Positions 7,525-15,598 of a DNA stretch of 37,343 nt are shown here, piece after piece. The stretch's first letter is position 1, and every line of letters starts with the position of its first letter. The DNA comes from an uncultured Bacteroidales bacterium (GTDB taxonomy: Bacteria; Bacteroidota; Bacteroidia; Bacteroidales; Paludibacteraceae): positions 1-37,343 of the forward strand of contig CAKVBV010000017.1 of assembly GCA_934725535.1 (NCBI GenBank), in the 5' to 3' direction. Made by a program: the position numbers and the translations under genes. The notes beneath the pieces were generated by a model. That model ran no database searches, was not told the origin of the DNA, and saw only the letters and a program-made list of their open reading frames with translations.

Positions 7525-8916
7525 ATGCTAATCGGAAGAAAACAAGAAGTACAAGTACTGCAATCTGCATTGCGGTCAGATGAGTCCGCTTTTGTGGCGG
7601 TGTATGGACGTCGGCGTGTGGGCAAGACCTTTTTGGTTAGGCAAGTGCTGCAGAATGAATTTCTGTTCCAACATGCGGGTGTGGCAAATTCATCAAAACG
7701 TATCCAACTGGAGGCTTGGGCAGAATCGCTCAGAGATGCAGGACTCAAAGAGACCAAACCACCTACTGACTGGATGGCGGCATTTGCTGCGCTCAAACAA
7801 CTGATAAAAGCCTCTCGAAAGAGGAAGAAAGTTATTTTTTTAGATGAACTGCCATGGATGGACACGCAAGCCTCCGGGTTCATTCCCGCTTTGGAGCATT
7901 TCTGGAATGCATGGGCAAGCAGCCGCACGGATATTGTGCTGATAGTCTGCGGCAGTGCGACCTCATGGATTATCCGCAAAGTAATACAGAATCATGGGGG
8001 CTTGCACAATCGTGTTACACACAAGATACATCTGCAGCCGTTTACCCTCAGGGAATGTGAACTATATGCACGGTATAGACATCTGCAGATGACACGCAAA
8101 CAAATTGCGGAAGCGTATATGATAATGGGAGGTGTCCCTTACTATTGGTCGTGTTTGCAGTCATCACGCAGCCTTGCACAAAATGTGGACATCTTGTTCT
8201 TTTCTCCCGATGGTGAATTATATGGCGAATACGAAGCCTTATACGCTTCGCTTTTCAAGCATCCGGATAAGTATATAGATGTCATAGAGGCTCTTACTTC
8301 CCGTCGATACGGGCTGACACGTAAAGAGATTGCCCAAGTAGCGACATTGGACAATAATGGTGCACTATCTACCATATTGCAAGACCTTGAATACTGCGGC
8401 TTCATCCGTTGTTACCTGCTTCCAAACAGAAAGAACGGAGCAATTTATCAACTGACAGACAGTTATACATTGTTCTATCATATATTTATTCGCCATAACA
8501 CAAAAAGTGATACCCTGTTTTGGAGCCACAGTCAAGGGACATCACTCTATACCACATGGTGCGGGCTGAGTTTCGAACGACTGGCATGTATGCATACCGC
8601 ACAGATAAAGCAGGCATTAGGCATCTCCGGTGTGCTGACACAGGAGTATGCATGGCGGAACAGTGCCGCTCAAATTGATTTGCTGATAGACCGTCAGGAT
8701 GGAGTGATTAACTTGTGTGAAATGAAGTTTTACTCCTCTGCAATCACAAACTTGGAGACTATTAGTGATGAAATGGAAAGGAAACGTGCCATATATATCG
8801 AAAACGAACACCCAACAAAGGCACTGTTTAATACATTGGTTACGACATATAACAGCAATACAAAAAACAATTACAATATACAGAATATCATTACGTTAGA
8901 TGATTTGTTCCTATAA
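7525..8916 (+). CDS. ATPase_2/DUF234-family protein (STAND-like ATPase with C-terminal nuclease-like domain)
   Basis: 463 residues from the ATG at 7525 (MLIGRKQEVQ). Walker A is GRRRVGKT at residues 28-35 and Walker B is VIFLDELPWMD at about 102-112. A winged-helix-like middle segment (YGLTRKEIAQVA) follows. The C-terminus (QIDLLIDRQDGVINLCEMKF, about 383-402) has the spaced Asp and E-x-K of a PD-(D/E)XK nuclease core, as usual in DUF234. The family is common in archaea and Bacteroidota and sits in the AAA/STAND group with signalling NTPases; its biological role is unsettled, with defence or regulation as options. The gene stands alone, bracketed by a duplicated hairpin element, with its own promoter. 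Confidence 0.9.
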   Translation: MLIGRKQEVQVLQSALRSDESAFVAVYGRRRVGKTFLVRQVLQNEFLFQHAGVANSSKRIQLEAWAESLRDAGLKETKPPTDWMAAFAALKQLIKASRKRKKVIFLDELPWMDTQASGFIPALEHFWNAWASSRTDIVLIVCGSATSWIIRKVIQNHGGLHNRVTHKIHLQPFTLRECELYARYRHLQMTRKQIAEAYMIMGGVPYYWSCLQSSRSLAQNVDILFFSPDGELYGEYEALYASLFKHPDKYIDVIEALTSRRYGLTRKEIAQVATLDNNGALSTILQDLEYCGFIRCYLLPNRKNGAIYQLTDSYTLFYHIFIRHNTKSDTLFWSHSQGTSLYTTWCGLSFERLACMHTAQIKQALGISGVLTQEYAWRNSAAQIDLLIDRQDGVINLCEMKFYSSAITNLETISDEMERKRAIYIENEHPTKALFNTLVTTYNSNTKNNYNIQNIITLDDLFL

Positions 8917-8928
8917 AATTACACTCAC

Positions 8929-8975
8929 AAAACTCTGCTAAAGTTGGCAAAAAACAGCACTTTTAGCAGAGTTTT
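8929..8975 (+). repeat. Hairpin element right of the ATPase gene
   Basis: Direct copy of the 7418 element, including the GTTGGCAAAAAACAGCA core and the arms AACTCTGCTAAA / TTTAGCAGAGTT. It begins 12 bp after the ATPase stop, so it is likely used as its terminator, although only four T follow. Confidence 0.85.
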
Positions 8976-9021
8976 CATTAGACACATCTGGTCTTTATAT
9001 CAACATTGATACTATTTGTTA

Positions 9022-9110
9022 CCCTTTTATCGAGACAAAAATGTATATACACAACACTTTTATCCGGATAGAAATGTAAACAAACAGCACTTTTATCCGG
9101 ATAACTTGCA
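9022..9110 (+). repeat. Three 33-bp tandem repeats with palindromic cores
   Basis: Units with cores at 9028, 9061 and 9094 have an exact 33-bp period. The second and third contain the palindrome TATCCGGATA (third extended to TTATCCGGATAA); the first is degenerate (TATCGAGACA). The ACAGCACTTTTA before unit 3 also occurs in the hairpin at 8929. No gene is visible between 8976 and the tRNA promoter at 9403; these repeats are the only clear structure. Confidence 0.8.
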
Positions 9111-9402
9111 TATATCCCTGTTTTTGTGTACCCTTTCCAGCGAAGCGATGTAACAGTTTCACACTGTTTTGTCAGAACTATTCACCGACAACAGCCATAA
9201 AAGCGTCCATACTACCCTATCATGCGGACAATACCATCATCAATATCCCTTTATATGGTATTTCTTCTGCCCTTTCGGGTGAGACAGGCTTACCTCACAC
9301 AACAGGCTTTTCTCCAACAAAGTAGTATTCCTTGTCTTAATCGTCCACGACACACCCAAAACACCCACTCGTGGACAAATAAGCAGCAAAATATACTATA
9401 TA

Positions 9403-9434
9403 CTTGCGTATGTGAGAAAAAAGCAGTACCTTTG
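9403..9434 (+). promoter_or_regulatory. Promoter of tRNA-Pro
   Basis: CTTG at 9403-9406, 20 nt, then TACCTTTG at 9427-9434, about 85 bp upstream of the mature tRNA 5' end. The leader in between is AT-rich and would be removed by RNase P. Confidence 0.8.
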
Positions 9435-9518
9435 CAGCCGCTTTCGGCTAAAGGCATATATATATTAAGTAGAATGTATATGATTAAATAGAAAGTATAT
9501 GGTGCAGTTGAAAGCACA

Positions 9519-9596
9519 CGGGATATAGTTCAGCCCGGTTAGAATGCCTGCTTTGGGAGCAGGAGGTCGTGAGTTCGAATCTCGCTATCCCGACCA
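9519..9596 (+). tRNA. tRNA-Pro (anticodon UGG)
   Basis: The acceptor stem CGGGATA pairs perfectly with TATCCCG at 9586-9592, followed by the discriminator A and an encoded CCA. The anticodon arm is CCTGC-TTTGGGA-GCAGG at 9547-9563 with anticodon TGG at 9554-9556. GTTCGAAT marks the T loop. The UGG anticodon reads CCN proline codons through wobble. Confidence 0.96.
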
Positions 9597-9603
9597 ACAA
9601 AGA

Positions 9604-9645
9604 AGAGATTACTTATGCAAAATTGGCAGAGTAGTCTCTTTTTTT
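9604..9645 (+). terminator. Terminator of tRNA-Pro
   Basis: Stem AGAGATTACT / AGTAGTCTCT with one G-T wobble and a roughly 16-nt loop, followed by seven T, directly after the tRNA. Confidence 0.85.
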
Positions 9646-9806
9646 CAATTAAAAATGAAGAATGAAGAATTAAGAATGGCAAGTCTTTTCTTCAATTAAG
9701 AATTAAAAATTAAGAATGGCAAGCATCGTCTGTATAGCACCTGATGCGCAGCAGTTGTCCACATACATCTGCACAAAAAGCAAAGTATCAACATCTGCAC
9801 AAAAAA

Positions 9807-9912
9807 AGGGTAAGCTATCTACATCGCACCGCTACAACCTCGTACCCTTGCTTCGGTCAAGACCTGGGGGAGTTGGGAGGGAGCTGGTCGTGCAGGACTT
9901 ACCCTATTCAAA
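9807..9912 (-). ncRNA. ffs: Small bacterial signal recognition particle RNA (4.5S-type)
   Basis: Read on the minus strand, AGGGTAAG at the 5' end pairs with CTTACCCT at the 3' end, which is followed directly by a run of T (9801-9807). The interior has the SRP RNA domain: CCCCCAGGTC, then GAAGCA (asymmetric loop) and further on GCGATGTAG before the closing helix. About 105 nt is the normal length. A consensus promoter lies just upstream (9920-9951). SRP RNA binds Ffh and promotes FtsY docking for co-translational membrane targeting. The apical loop is not GGAA: the tip reads GGTCTTGACC, giving either a GGU/ACC stem with CUUG loop or a URRC-type UGAC loop. Confidence 0.93.
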
Positions 9913-9919
9913 CGGACTG

Positions 9920-9951
9920 CAAAGGTACAACAAAAAAACGAACCAACCAAA
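9920..9951 (-). promoter_or_regulatory. Promoter of the SRP RNA gene
   Basis: On the minus strand TTTG (9951-9948), 20 nt, TACCTTTG (9927-9920). This is an exact match to the Bacteroidota consensus and places the transcript start at about 9912. Confidence 0.9.
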
Positions 9952-9992
9952 TAAAAATGTAATTTTGTAATATGTAATGACTGCACATTGCC

Positions 9993-10103
9993 GTACAGGG
10001 ATTAAATAGAATAAGAACATATAATTGCTGTACAGGGAATTTATAGAATAAGAACATATAATTACTGTACAGGGATTTATAGAATAAGAACATATAATTA
10101 CCA
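9993..10103. repeat. Three 37-bp tandem repeats
   Basis: GTACAGGG begins at 9993, 10030 and 10067, an exact 37-bp period. Each unit continues as a short T/A-rich spacer, TAGAATAAGAACATATAATT. The minus-strand sequence GGTAATTATATGTTCTT belongs to the same family as the repeat at 22135-22213. Confidence 0.85.
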
Positions 10104-10215
10104 TGTAATGGACCATTAATTATGATACACATAAGTACTGCAAAGGTATTAACGGGTAATTATATGGATAATTACATGTTCCAATAACGAAACTAACGGG
10201 CGATTATGTGTTAAA
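10104..10215. repeat. AT-rich interspersed repeat, copy next to the helicase gene
   Basis: Contains GGTAATTATATG and TAATTACATGTTCC followed by AACGAAACTAACGGGCGATT. This aligns with TAATTACATATTACTAACC...ACGAAATTAATGG at about 22156-22187, showing an interspersed family. A minus-strand TACCTTTG (10148-10141) is embedded but lacks a -33 partner. Confidence 0.6.
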
Positions 10216-10224
10216 ATTGTTACT

Positions 10225-11625
10225 ATGATAGAGCAGTTCATCGAAAACAGAATCCTGCAAGCCTTGCCATTCACTCCCAATGAGGGGCAAAGAGCGTTGC
10301 TGTCGCACTTGTCGCAGTTCATCACCCGCAATCCTCAGAGCAAGGTGCATCATTGTTTTATCCTGCGGGGGTATGCGGGTACAGGCAAGACCAGTATCAT
10401 GGCAGCAATGGTGCGGGTTATGGACCAACTGAAGCAATCTGTTGTTCTCCTTGCCCCTACAGGACGTGCAGCCAAAGTGCTCTCACACTATGCCCACCAA
10501 CCCGCATACACCATCCACAAGTGCATCTACCGCCAACAACAATTGGGGGTGGAACGCTTCTCTTTGACTGACAATCTGCGCAAGAACACACTCTTTATTG
10601 TGGACGAAGCATCCATGATTTCAGGGCAAAAAGACAGTTCTTCTTTCGGGTCGGGTATGCTGTTGGATGATTTGGTGCGTTTTGTTTACAGTGGTGACGG
10701 TTGCCGATTGCTGCTGTTGGGTGATGATGCCCAGTTGCCTCCTGTAGGGTCTTCTTTGTCTCCTGCTTTGGACGATGATTATATGGCGGGGTATGGGCTG
10801 CAAATCCATTCTTTTACGCTCACACAAGTGGCACGGCAAGCCCTTGACAGCGGCATATTGAACAATGCCACACAACTGCGCGAACAGATAGCAGCAGACA
10901 ATGATTATGATGTACACTACACCTACACCCCTGATTTTCAGGCTCTTTCACCTGCTGATTTCATAGAGGAACTGGAGCGTGCTTACCGTGAAACAGGCAT
11001 AGAAGAGACTATTATCCTCACACGCACCAACCGCCGCACCAACCTCTACAACCAAGCCATACGCACCCATATCCTGTGGAAAGAGGATGCCATATCCGCA
11101 TCAGACCGACTGATGGTGAGCAAAAACAACTACTATTGGACCCGCCAATATGAGAACCTCCCTTTTCTTGCTAACGGAGATATGCTGGAGATAGTGCGGC
11201 TGCGCAATGAGAGGGAGATGTACGGTTTTCATTTTGCTGATGCTTCACTGCGTGCTTTGGACTATGATTGGGAGATTGATGCCATACTCTGGCTTGATAC
11301 CCTCACTACCGACTCACCTGAAGCCAATTATGAACTGCAAAAAGTCCTCTATACGCGCATAGCAGAGGATTATCCCGAACTGCAACATAACAAGAAAAAA
11401 CTGACAGAAGCCATCTACCAATCGCCTTATTTCAATGCTTTGCAGGTGCGGTTTGCTTATGCTGTAACGTGTCATAAAGCCCAAGGCGGACAATGGAAAC
11501 AGGTGTTCATTGATGCAGGCAATGTGCCTGATGACCAACACAATACAGACTATCTGCGATGGCTCTATACCGCCATCACCAGGGCTACTGAGAAAGTGCG
11601 GGTTGTGGAATATGTAAATGTGTAA
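10225..11625 (+). CDS. RecD-like superfamily 1 DNA helicase
   Basis: 466 residues. Walker A GYAGTGKT lies at 49-56, Walker B LFIVDEASMI at about 121-130 and motif III LLLGDDAQLPPVG at about 164-176. The C-terminal UvrD_C_2 region contains YAVTCHKAQGGQW (about 412-424) and the motif VI segment LYTAITRATEKV (about 446-457). This is the compact Bacteroidota RecD2-like helicase, expected to unwind DNA 5'-3' in repair or recombination. It lacks a nuclease domain. No TAnnTTTG promoter is visible just upstream; the gene begins about 10 bp after an AT-rich repeat. Its last codons and stop lie inside a 16-bp tandem repeat, so the C-terminus could vary by slippage. Confidence 0.92.
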   Translation: MIEQFIENRILQALPFTPNEGQRALLSHLSQFITRNPQSKVHHCFILRGYAGTGKTSIMAAMVRVMDQLKQSVVLLAPTGRAAKVLSHYAHQPAYTIHKCIYRQQQLGVERFSLTDNLRKNTLFIVDEASMISGQKDSSSFGSGMLLDDLVRFVYSGDGCRLLLLGDDAQLPPVGSSLSPALDDDYMAGYGLQIHSFTLTQVARQALDSGILNNATQLREQIAADNDYDVHYTYTPDFQALSPADFIEELERAYRETGIEETIILTRTNRRTNLYNQAIRTHILWKEDAISASDRLMVSKNNYYWTRQYENLPFLANGDMLEIVRLRNEREMYGFHFADASLRALDYDWEIDAILWLDTLTTDSPEANYELQKVLYTRIAEDYPELQHNKKKLTEAIYQSPYFNALQVRFAYAVTCHKAQGGQWKQVFIDAGNVPDDQHNTDYLRWLYTAITRATEKVRVVEYVNV

Positions 11626-11643
11626 ATATGTAAATGTGTAAAT
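11612..11643 (+). repeat. Two 16-bp tandem repeats spanning the helicase stop codon
   Basis: ATGTAAATGTGTAAAT occurs twice in tandem (11612-11627 and 11628-11643). The helicase TAA is at 11623-11625. Confidence 0.85.
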
Positions 11644-11711
11644 GTGCCAACCGCAACTTGCAATTCTTAATTTTTAATTGAATAAATCATCAGGCATTAT
11701 CTACAAAACAA

Positions 11712-11750
11712 AGAATGGCATCAAAGATTTTGCATCCTTAATACCATTCT
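11712..11750 (-). terminator. Terminator-like hairpin downstream of the small minus-strand gene
   Basis: Arms AGAATGGCATCAA (11712-11724) and TTAATACCATTCT (11738-11750) pair at 11 of 13 positions plus wobbles. On the minus strand they are followed by TTGTTTTG. A second inverted repeat of the common Bacteroidota type (CCCCTC...GAGGGG, about 11758-11774) lies between it and the gene. Confidence 0.6.
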
Positions 11751-11788
11751 CTGTGTTCCCCTCTTTTGGAGGGGTTAGGGGAGGTCCC

Positions 11789-12124
11789 TTACTCAATCTC
11801 TGCCGAGCATTGACGCCAAACGTACTGCCGGAGTGTCTTGTACTCTGTCTGACCCTTAAAAGCAGCCAAGTCTTGTGCTTTCTTGGTAGGGTCCCCCAGC
11901 CTTGCCTGAGTGGCTTTGCACACCTTACCGAAACGACTCTGAGCCTCCAATTCAGCCGCACTGTAGGCAGTACTTCTTACTCCGCTCACACTCGAATAAT
12001 AAGGGTTCTCCAACATCTTCGGATTGGATGTTGCGGCTTTGCGTACAAGGTATATTACTTTGTCTTTGCGTGACAGTTTGCCGCTCACGCTCTTTACCGG
12101 CGCAATGTATCTAATCTGTGCCAT
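11789..12124 (-). CDS. Small conserved basic protein of the VirE/DUF3987 locus
   Basis: 111 residues from the ATG at 12124 (MAQIRYIAPVKSVSGKLSRK). This start is preferred over an upstream one at 12223 because the extra residues are low-complexity and lysine-rich, and homologous starts usually read MAxIRY. The C-terminal half is helical (AELEAQSRFGKVCKATQARL), ending in an aromatic/basic tail (YKTLRQYVWRQC). I recall similar small proteins in Bacteroidota but know no assigned function; nucleic-acid binding is a guess from charge. It lies 179 bp downstream of the VirE-like gene and outside that gene's flanking inverted repeat. Confidence 0.75.
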   Translation of the reverse strand: MAQIRYIAPVKSVSGKLSRKDKVIYLVRKAATSNPKMLENPYYSSVSGVRSTAYSAAELEAQSRFGKVCKATQARLGDPTKKAQDLAAFKGQTEYKTLRQYVWRQCSAEIE

Positions 12125-12264
12125 AATAAAATAGAATTTTGTTTTTTTGTTATTTTTATAAAAGTGTACGCTCTTTCTTTTTTTTGTAAGTCGTGAGCCG
12201 CGACTTTTAGTGTTTTGTAACACACGCGAGACCCAACCCGCGCATGCTGATATATGTTGTTATG

Positions 12265-12300
12265 GGCTTAAAAAAGATGAACCCTTGAACCCATGAACCC
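12265..12300 (+). repeat. Left copy of 36-bp inverted repeat flanking the VirE/DUF3127 pair
   Basis: Starts GGCTTAAAAAAGATGAACCC and holds three TGAACCC units at 8-bp spacing. Its reverse complement recurs at 15599-15634 with 33 of 36 matches. It ends 3 bp from the VirE-like stop codon. Confidence 0.88.
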
Positions 12301-12303
12301 CTA

Positions 12304-14781
12304 CTATTTCACTTTCGTGTAAGTTCCATCCCCGTTGTCAATTACTTTGCATTTGCAATTGTCCTTGTTTTTCCAGTGAGACATAAATACACTTTTCTTG
12401 ACATGCCAATTATTTTGATCCATCAGGACATCAATGTCATGTGTATCGAAAACAGTCGGTAAATCGGCATATAGTCTTTCAGGACAGTATTTGGCCTTGG
12501 TGTATGACATAACAGGTGTATCTACCGTCAAGCGGTCTAATTTGCTTTCAAACAACTGCATAGCCGATCTGTATATCATCTCTGCTATCCATAGGGAGTA
12601 CTCCACGGCATTGCGCTCTTTTTGTGTGTTTTTAGCCACACTTTTAGCCGATTTGAAGGCACTTCCGTCTTCAATGGCATACATATACGCTGCCCTTTCA
12701 GCCGTTTCGGCTGCACGGTTAATGTATTGGTCCTTATAGGGATTGCCTCCGACATTTTCAATCAACTTCTCCTGCTTCCATCTTTCCACTGCGTTTTTGA
12801 CAAAGGGAGCATAGTATGTTCCGGTTGTGCTATACATTTCGGTTATTATTTCCAGAATCCGATTGCGTGTTTTTCCTTTGTAGTCAGGAAACTGAGGTGT
12901 TCCCAAGTATGGATCAATGGGTGGCATTGTGATGAAAATCTGACGACTTGCCAAGCCATTCTCCAATTCGGGAAGGTCTATAAATTTCATCACCGAGCCC
13001 GGTGTGCCTTTCCACAAGTTGTTGATTCTGACTGATCCACGGGCTGTCACGCTCTCTATACCATACCTGTCCTGTCCCCATTGAAATCCGTCATAAGCGT
13101 CGCGATATAGTATCTTCTTGGCACTGTATGCCGATTTCTCGACTTGACGTACTTCGTCTATCTCCTCTACTGTTGTGAACAGGGTATCGCCGTTTGCATT
13201 GCCTATATAATATGCCATTTTCGCCAGTGTAGTATCGTTTTGTATTATCGACAGATAGACTTGGGGGTCCTTGTCCTGTTTCACCTTGTTTTTACTCAAC
13301 TGCTTGCTCTCTTTATAGTCTGCCATCAACTGTGCTTGCTCTTCGTCGCGCGCCCTCAAAGGTGTTAACAACAATTCCATCGCCTTGTTACAGAACGACT
13401 TACCGGAGCCGGGGTACCCAATTATAATCGCCCCGAACCCGAAATGACGAAGTGAATTGGAGAGATTGTAAAAATTAGAACCGTGAAACAGACACCCTTT
13501 GATTGGCAACATTGCCAATAGCATTTGGGTGTGATACTGCTCCGGTAGTTGTGAGAGTATCAATCTGTCCAACTCCGTCAACGGCGGAAGTTGTAAATGA
13601 GATGTATCATACTTTGCATTTCTTGTCATCTCTTGTGCCTTGATTACTGCTGCCCGTACTACCTTCGCATTGGCTGTATTATTGTTTTGATTTTGATTGC
13701 AGTAATACTCGCACTGATCCATTTGTTCCTCATACGAGTTCCACTTGGGAAGTACATTGTATAGCCACTGTGGGTTGTTACCTACCAAACCGTGCATATA
13801 TGCGCACAGCGAACCGTACATATCATGGCGAGTTCCTTGTTGTGGCTCACCGCCCAGGCTGCTTATCAGACTTTGAACGATGTATTCCCATTTTGCACCG
13901 TTGTAATGTTCGGGCATTTCGCCTGACAAAACAAGGCCCTTTGACTGTGTGTTATTAGCCTTTGGAATGTTGTTATTTGCATAATTTAACACTCTCTTAC
14001 CTTCTTCTGCTGCTTCGACAGCCGCTTTTGTATCCGCAAAGTACCAATCATTTTTCTTAGGAGGCAGTATCCAATAACTCTTGTGGACTATATAACTACC
14101 CCGACTGGGCTCATATACCTGACTGTCATACTCATCATCAGCAAGACCTAACGCCTTGTTCATGCGCAACTGCCCACCACTTATGGTCTCACCTTTGTGC
14201 AAACCGAACACAATGTGAAAACCCTTGCCACTCACGCTTTTATGAGCAAAATGAACATTGTTTTCCGCGATAAACTCAGATGTTAATTTTGACTTCAACC
14301 ACTCCGCCATATCTACATCGGGATGACGCTCGCCAAAGTTGTCGTTGTCGTACATCGCTTCCCTGTTTTGCAAAGCATTGTCATTGGTCCGACGACCGTC
14401 ACCCACAAAACCCAACGCATGTTCGGTGATAAGCGGAAAGTTGTTTTTGATTAATTTTTTTTCGCTTTCATAATCATCACCACCGTTCGGGTACTTCTCA
14501 GCCAACAGCGTCAGTTCGTCTTGCCATTGTTGCAGGCATGTGTCACTGCTGATTTCTGTAAATTTTTCCCAAGTCAGTACTTTGACTTTACCAAAGTACT
14601 TCTTACCGTCCTCACCGTCGTACTTGTCCTGCCAACAGTGTTTGCTGACCCGACCGTCTGCCAAGGCTAATTTCTTTACGGTTTCTACCATTTCTTCCTT
14701 ACTGCTTTTTGCAGTACTTTCTTCACTACCGTGAAGTTCGGCGGATATTGCATCCGCCATTTCTTTAATTTTACTATTCAT
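12304..14781 (-). CDS. VirE N-terminal/BT4734-like and DUF3987 protein, primase-helicase type
   Basis: 825 residues. The N-terminal part (about 60-260; FHIVFGLHKG near 185, then YEPSRGSYIVHKSYW) resembles the BT4734/VirE_N primase-like domain. A P-loop ATPase part (DUF3987) follows: Walker A GYPGSGKS at about 453-460, then FTTVEEIDEVRQ near 535 as the acidic Walker B region, and GSVRINNLWKGTPG. Such proteins occur in Bacteroidota mobile elements and as solitary chromosomal loci and resemble phage or satellite primase-helicases. The gene starts 20 bp after the DUF3127 gene and shares its transcript. The pair is framed by a 36-bp inverted repeat. Family call is firm; a replication role is inferred. 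Confidence 0.88.
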   Translation of the reverse strand: MNSKIKEMADAISAELHGSEESTAKSSKEEMVETVKKLALADGRVSKHCWQDKYDGEDGKKYFGKVKVLTWEKFTEISSDTCLQQWQDELTLLAEKYPNGGDDYESEKKLIKNNFPLITEHALGFVGDGRRTNDNALQNREAMYDNDNFGERHPDVDMAEWLKSKLTSEFIAENNVHFAHKSVSGKGFHIVFGLHKGETISGGQLRMNKALGLADDEYDSQVYEPSRGSYIVHKSYWILPPKKNDWYFADTKAAVEAAEEGKRVLNYANNNIPKANNTQSKGLVLSGEMPEHYNGAKWEYIVQSLISSLGGEPQQGTRHDMYGSLCAYMHGLVGNNPQWLYNVLPKWNSYEEQMDQCEYYCNQNQNNNTANAKVVRAAVIKAQEMTRNAKYDTSHLQLPPLTELDRLILSQLPEQYHTQMLLAMLPIKGCLFHGSNFYNLSNSLRHFGFGAIIIGYPGSGKSFCNKAMELLLTPLRARDEEQAQLMADYKESKQLSKNKVKQDKDPQVYLSIIQNDTTLAKMAYYIGNANGDTLFTTVEEIDEVRQVEKSAYSAKKILYRDAYDGFQWGQDRYGIESVTARGSVRINNLWKGTPGSVMKFIDLPELENGLASRQIFITMPPIDPYLGTPQFPDYKGKTRNRILEIITEMYSTTGTYYAPFVKNAVERWKQEKLIENVGGNPYKDQYINRAAETAERAAYMYAIEDGSAFKSAKSVAKNTQKERNAVEYSLWIAEMIYRSAMQLFESKLDRLTVDTPVMSYTKAKYCPERLYADLPTVFDTHDIDVLMDQNNWHVKKSVFMSHWKNKDNCKCKVIDNGDGTYTKVK

Positions 14782-14801
14782 ATTATTAATTTATTTGAAA
14801 T

Positions 14802-15182
14802 TTATTTTACAATCTCACATTCTGCTTCTTCTATAACGCGTTCCATATCCGCGATACTGCGTTTGTTGCCGTGCTCGTCGGTTATCTGCCAACAGGTAAG
14901 ACACGTGCCGCAGGTGCCCTGAACCGTCCTAAATGCACGCAGGTTATAGTACACTATCACTTTCTCTCCCACCTCAAACGGGAAATTGAGGTAGTCGCCA
15001 CGGAGAACAAAATACGCCGATTGAGGGTACTTTTCCTGTGTTTCCACCATGACTTTTCTTGATTGGTAGGGCAATACGCCCCATTTGCTCTCGCGTGTCT
15101 CAACGGGACCTAATTCCCGTACTATGCCACACATCGTGTGGACTTGTTTCTCATTTTCTGTCTTAAAATTGTTCATTTCCAT
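14802..15182 (-). CDS. DUF3127 OB-fold protein, probable single-stranded DNA-binding protein
   Basis: 126 residues (MEMNNFKTENEKQVHTMCGI); an internal ATG at 15176 is an equally good start. The stretch WGVLPYQSRKVMVETQEKYP followed by FEVGEKVIVYYNLRA is the DUF3127 pattern, a short OB fold with an aromatic strand that Bacteroidota elements use where others use SSB. The tail after the fold (CGTCLTCWQITDEHGNKRSI) has three cysteines in six residues. As first gene of the operon with the VirE/DUF3987 protein it may coat single-stranded DNA made by that enzyme; this is inference from pairing. A minus-strand -7 box lies at 15229-15236. Confidence 0.82.
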   Translation of the reverse strand: MEMNNFKTENEKQVHTMCGIVRELGPVETRESKWGVLPYQSRKVMVETQEKYPQSAYFVLRGDYLNFPFEVGEKVIVYYNLRAFRTVQGTCGTCLTCWQITDEHGNKRSIADMERVIEEAECEIVK

Positions 15183-15228
15183 TTTTATTATATTTATTTT
15201 TACACATATCTTTTTATGTATTGCAATA

Positions 15229-15236
15229 CAAATATA
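15229..15236 (-). promoter_or_regulatory. Possible -7 box of the DUF3127-VirE operon
   Basis: Minus-strand TATATTTG fits TAnnTTTG and would give a leader of about 40 nt. There is no TTTG at the -33 position, so the promoter may depend on a factor binding the repeats just upstream. Confidence 0.45.
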
Positions 15237-15284
15237 CTTTTGTGAAAACTTTTTGTGTCTTCGCTAATATACTATCAATAGTCG

Positions 15285-15435
15285 TGCCAAATGTTAATAC
15301 CGTCAAGCATATCTGCAATATAAATGCTAATCATACACGTATATATGCCAAATAAACGTTAAACGTATGAGTATATCTGCCAAATAGTTAATCTTTACTA
15401 TGCCATATCTGCCAAAATGGCACAGTTTGCCAAAT
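15285..15435. repeat. Iteron-like cluster of TGCCAAAT motifs
   Basis: TGCCAAAT at 15285, 15346, 15378 and 15428, with the variants TGCCATAT at 15401 and TGCCAAAA at 15410. The copies at 15346, 15378 and 15410 are exactly 32 bp apart, and two share the longer form ATATCTGCCAAA. The cluster sits upstream of the primase operon. Confidence 0.75.
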
Positions 15436-15598
15436 ATGTCAGTAATGTAAGAGACGATGCTTGGGGAAATGTTTGTGTAGAAAAAATTCTTAGATAATTT
15501 ATGGATAATAATTTGTAAATTGTAAATTAATTACATGTTTTCCCGCCCCCTTCTGTGTCGGTAAGGTTACGGTAAAGAGTCGGCGAAAATGTACAATT

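Noticed and set aside
7418..8975. Hairpin-flanked ATPase gene as an integron cassette
   Set aside because: The hairpins lack paired GTTRRRY and RYYYAAC core sites and no integron integrase is present.
9222..9491. 89-codon plus-strand frame before tRNA-Pro
   Set aside because: It overlaps the tRNA promoter, has no coding signature or plausible start region.
9908..10132. Minus-strand 74-codon hydrophobic frame just after a TACCTTTG box
   Set aside because: It is made of 37-bp repeats whose period is not a multiple of three, so the peptide pattern follows from the DNA repeat; the promoter lacks a -33 box.
12180..12215. Hairpin AAGTCG / CGACTT as a terminator of the VirE operon
   Set aside because: On the minus strand it is followed by A residues, not T, and the stem is only 6 bp.
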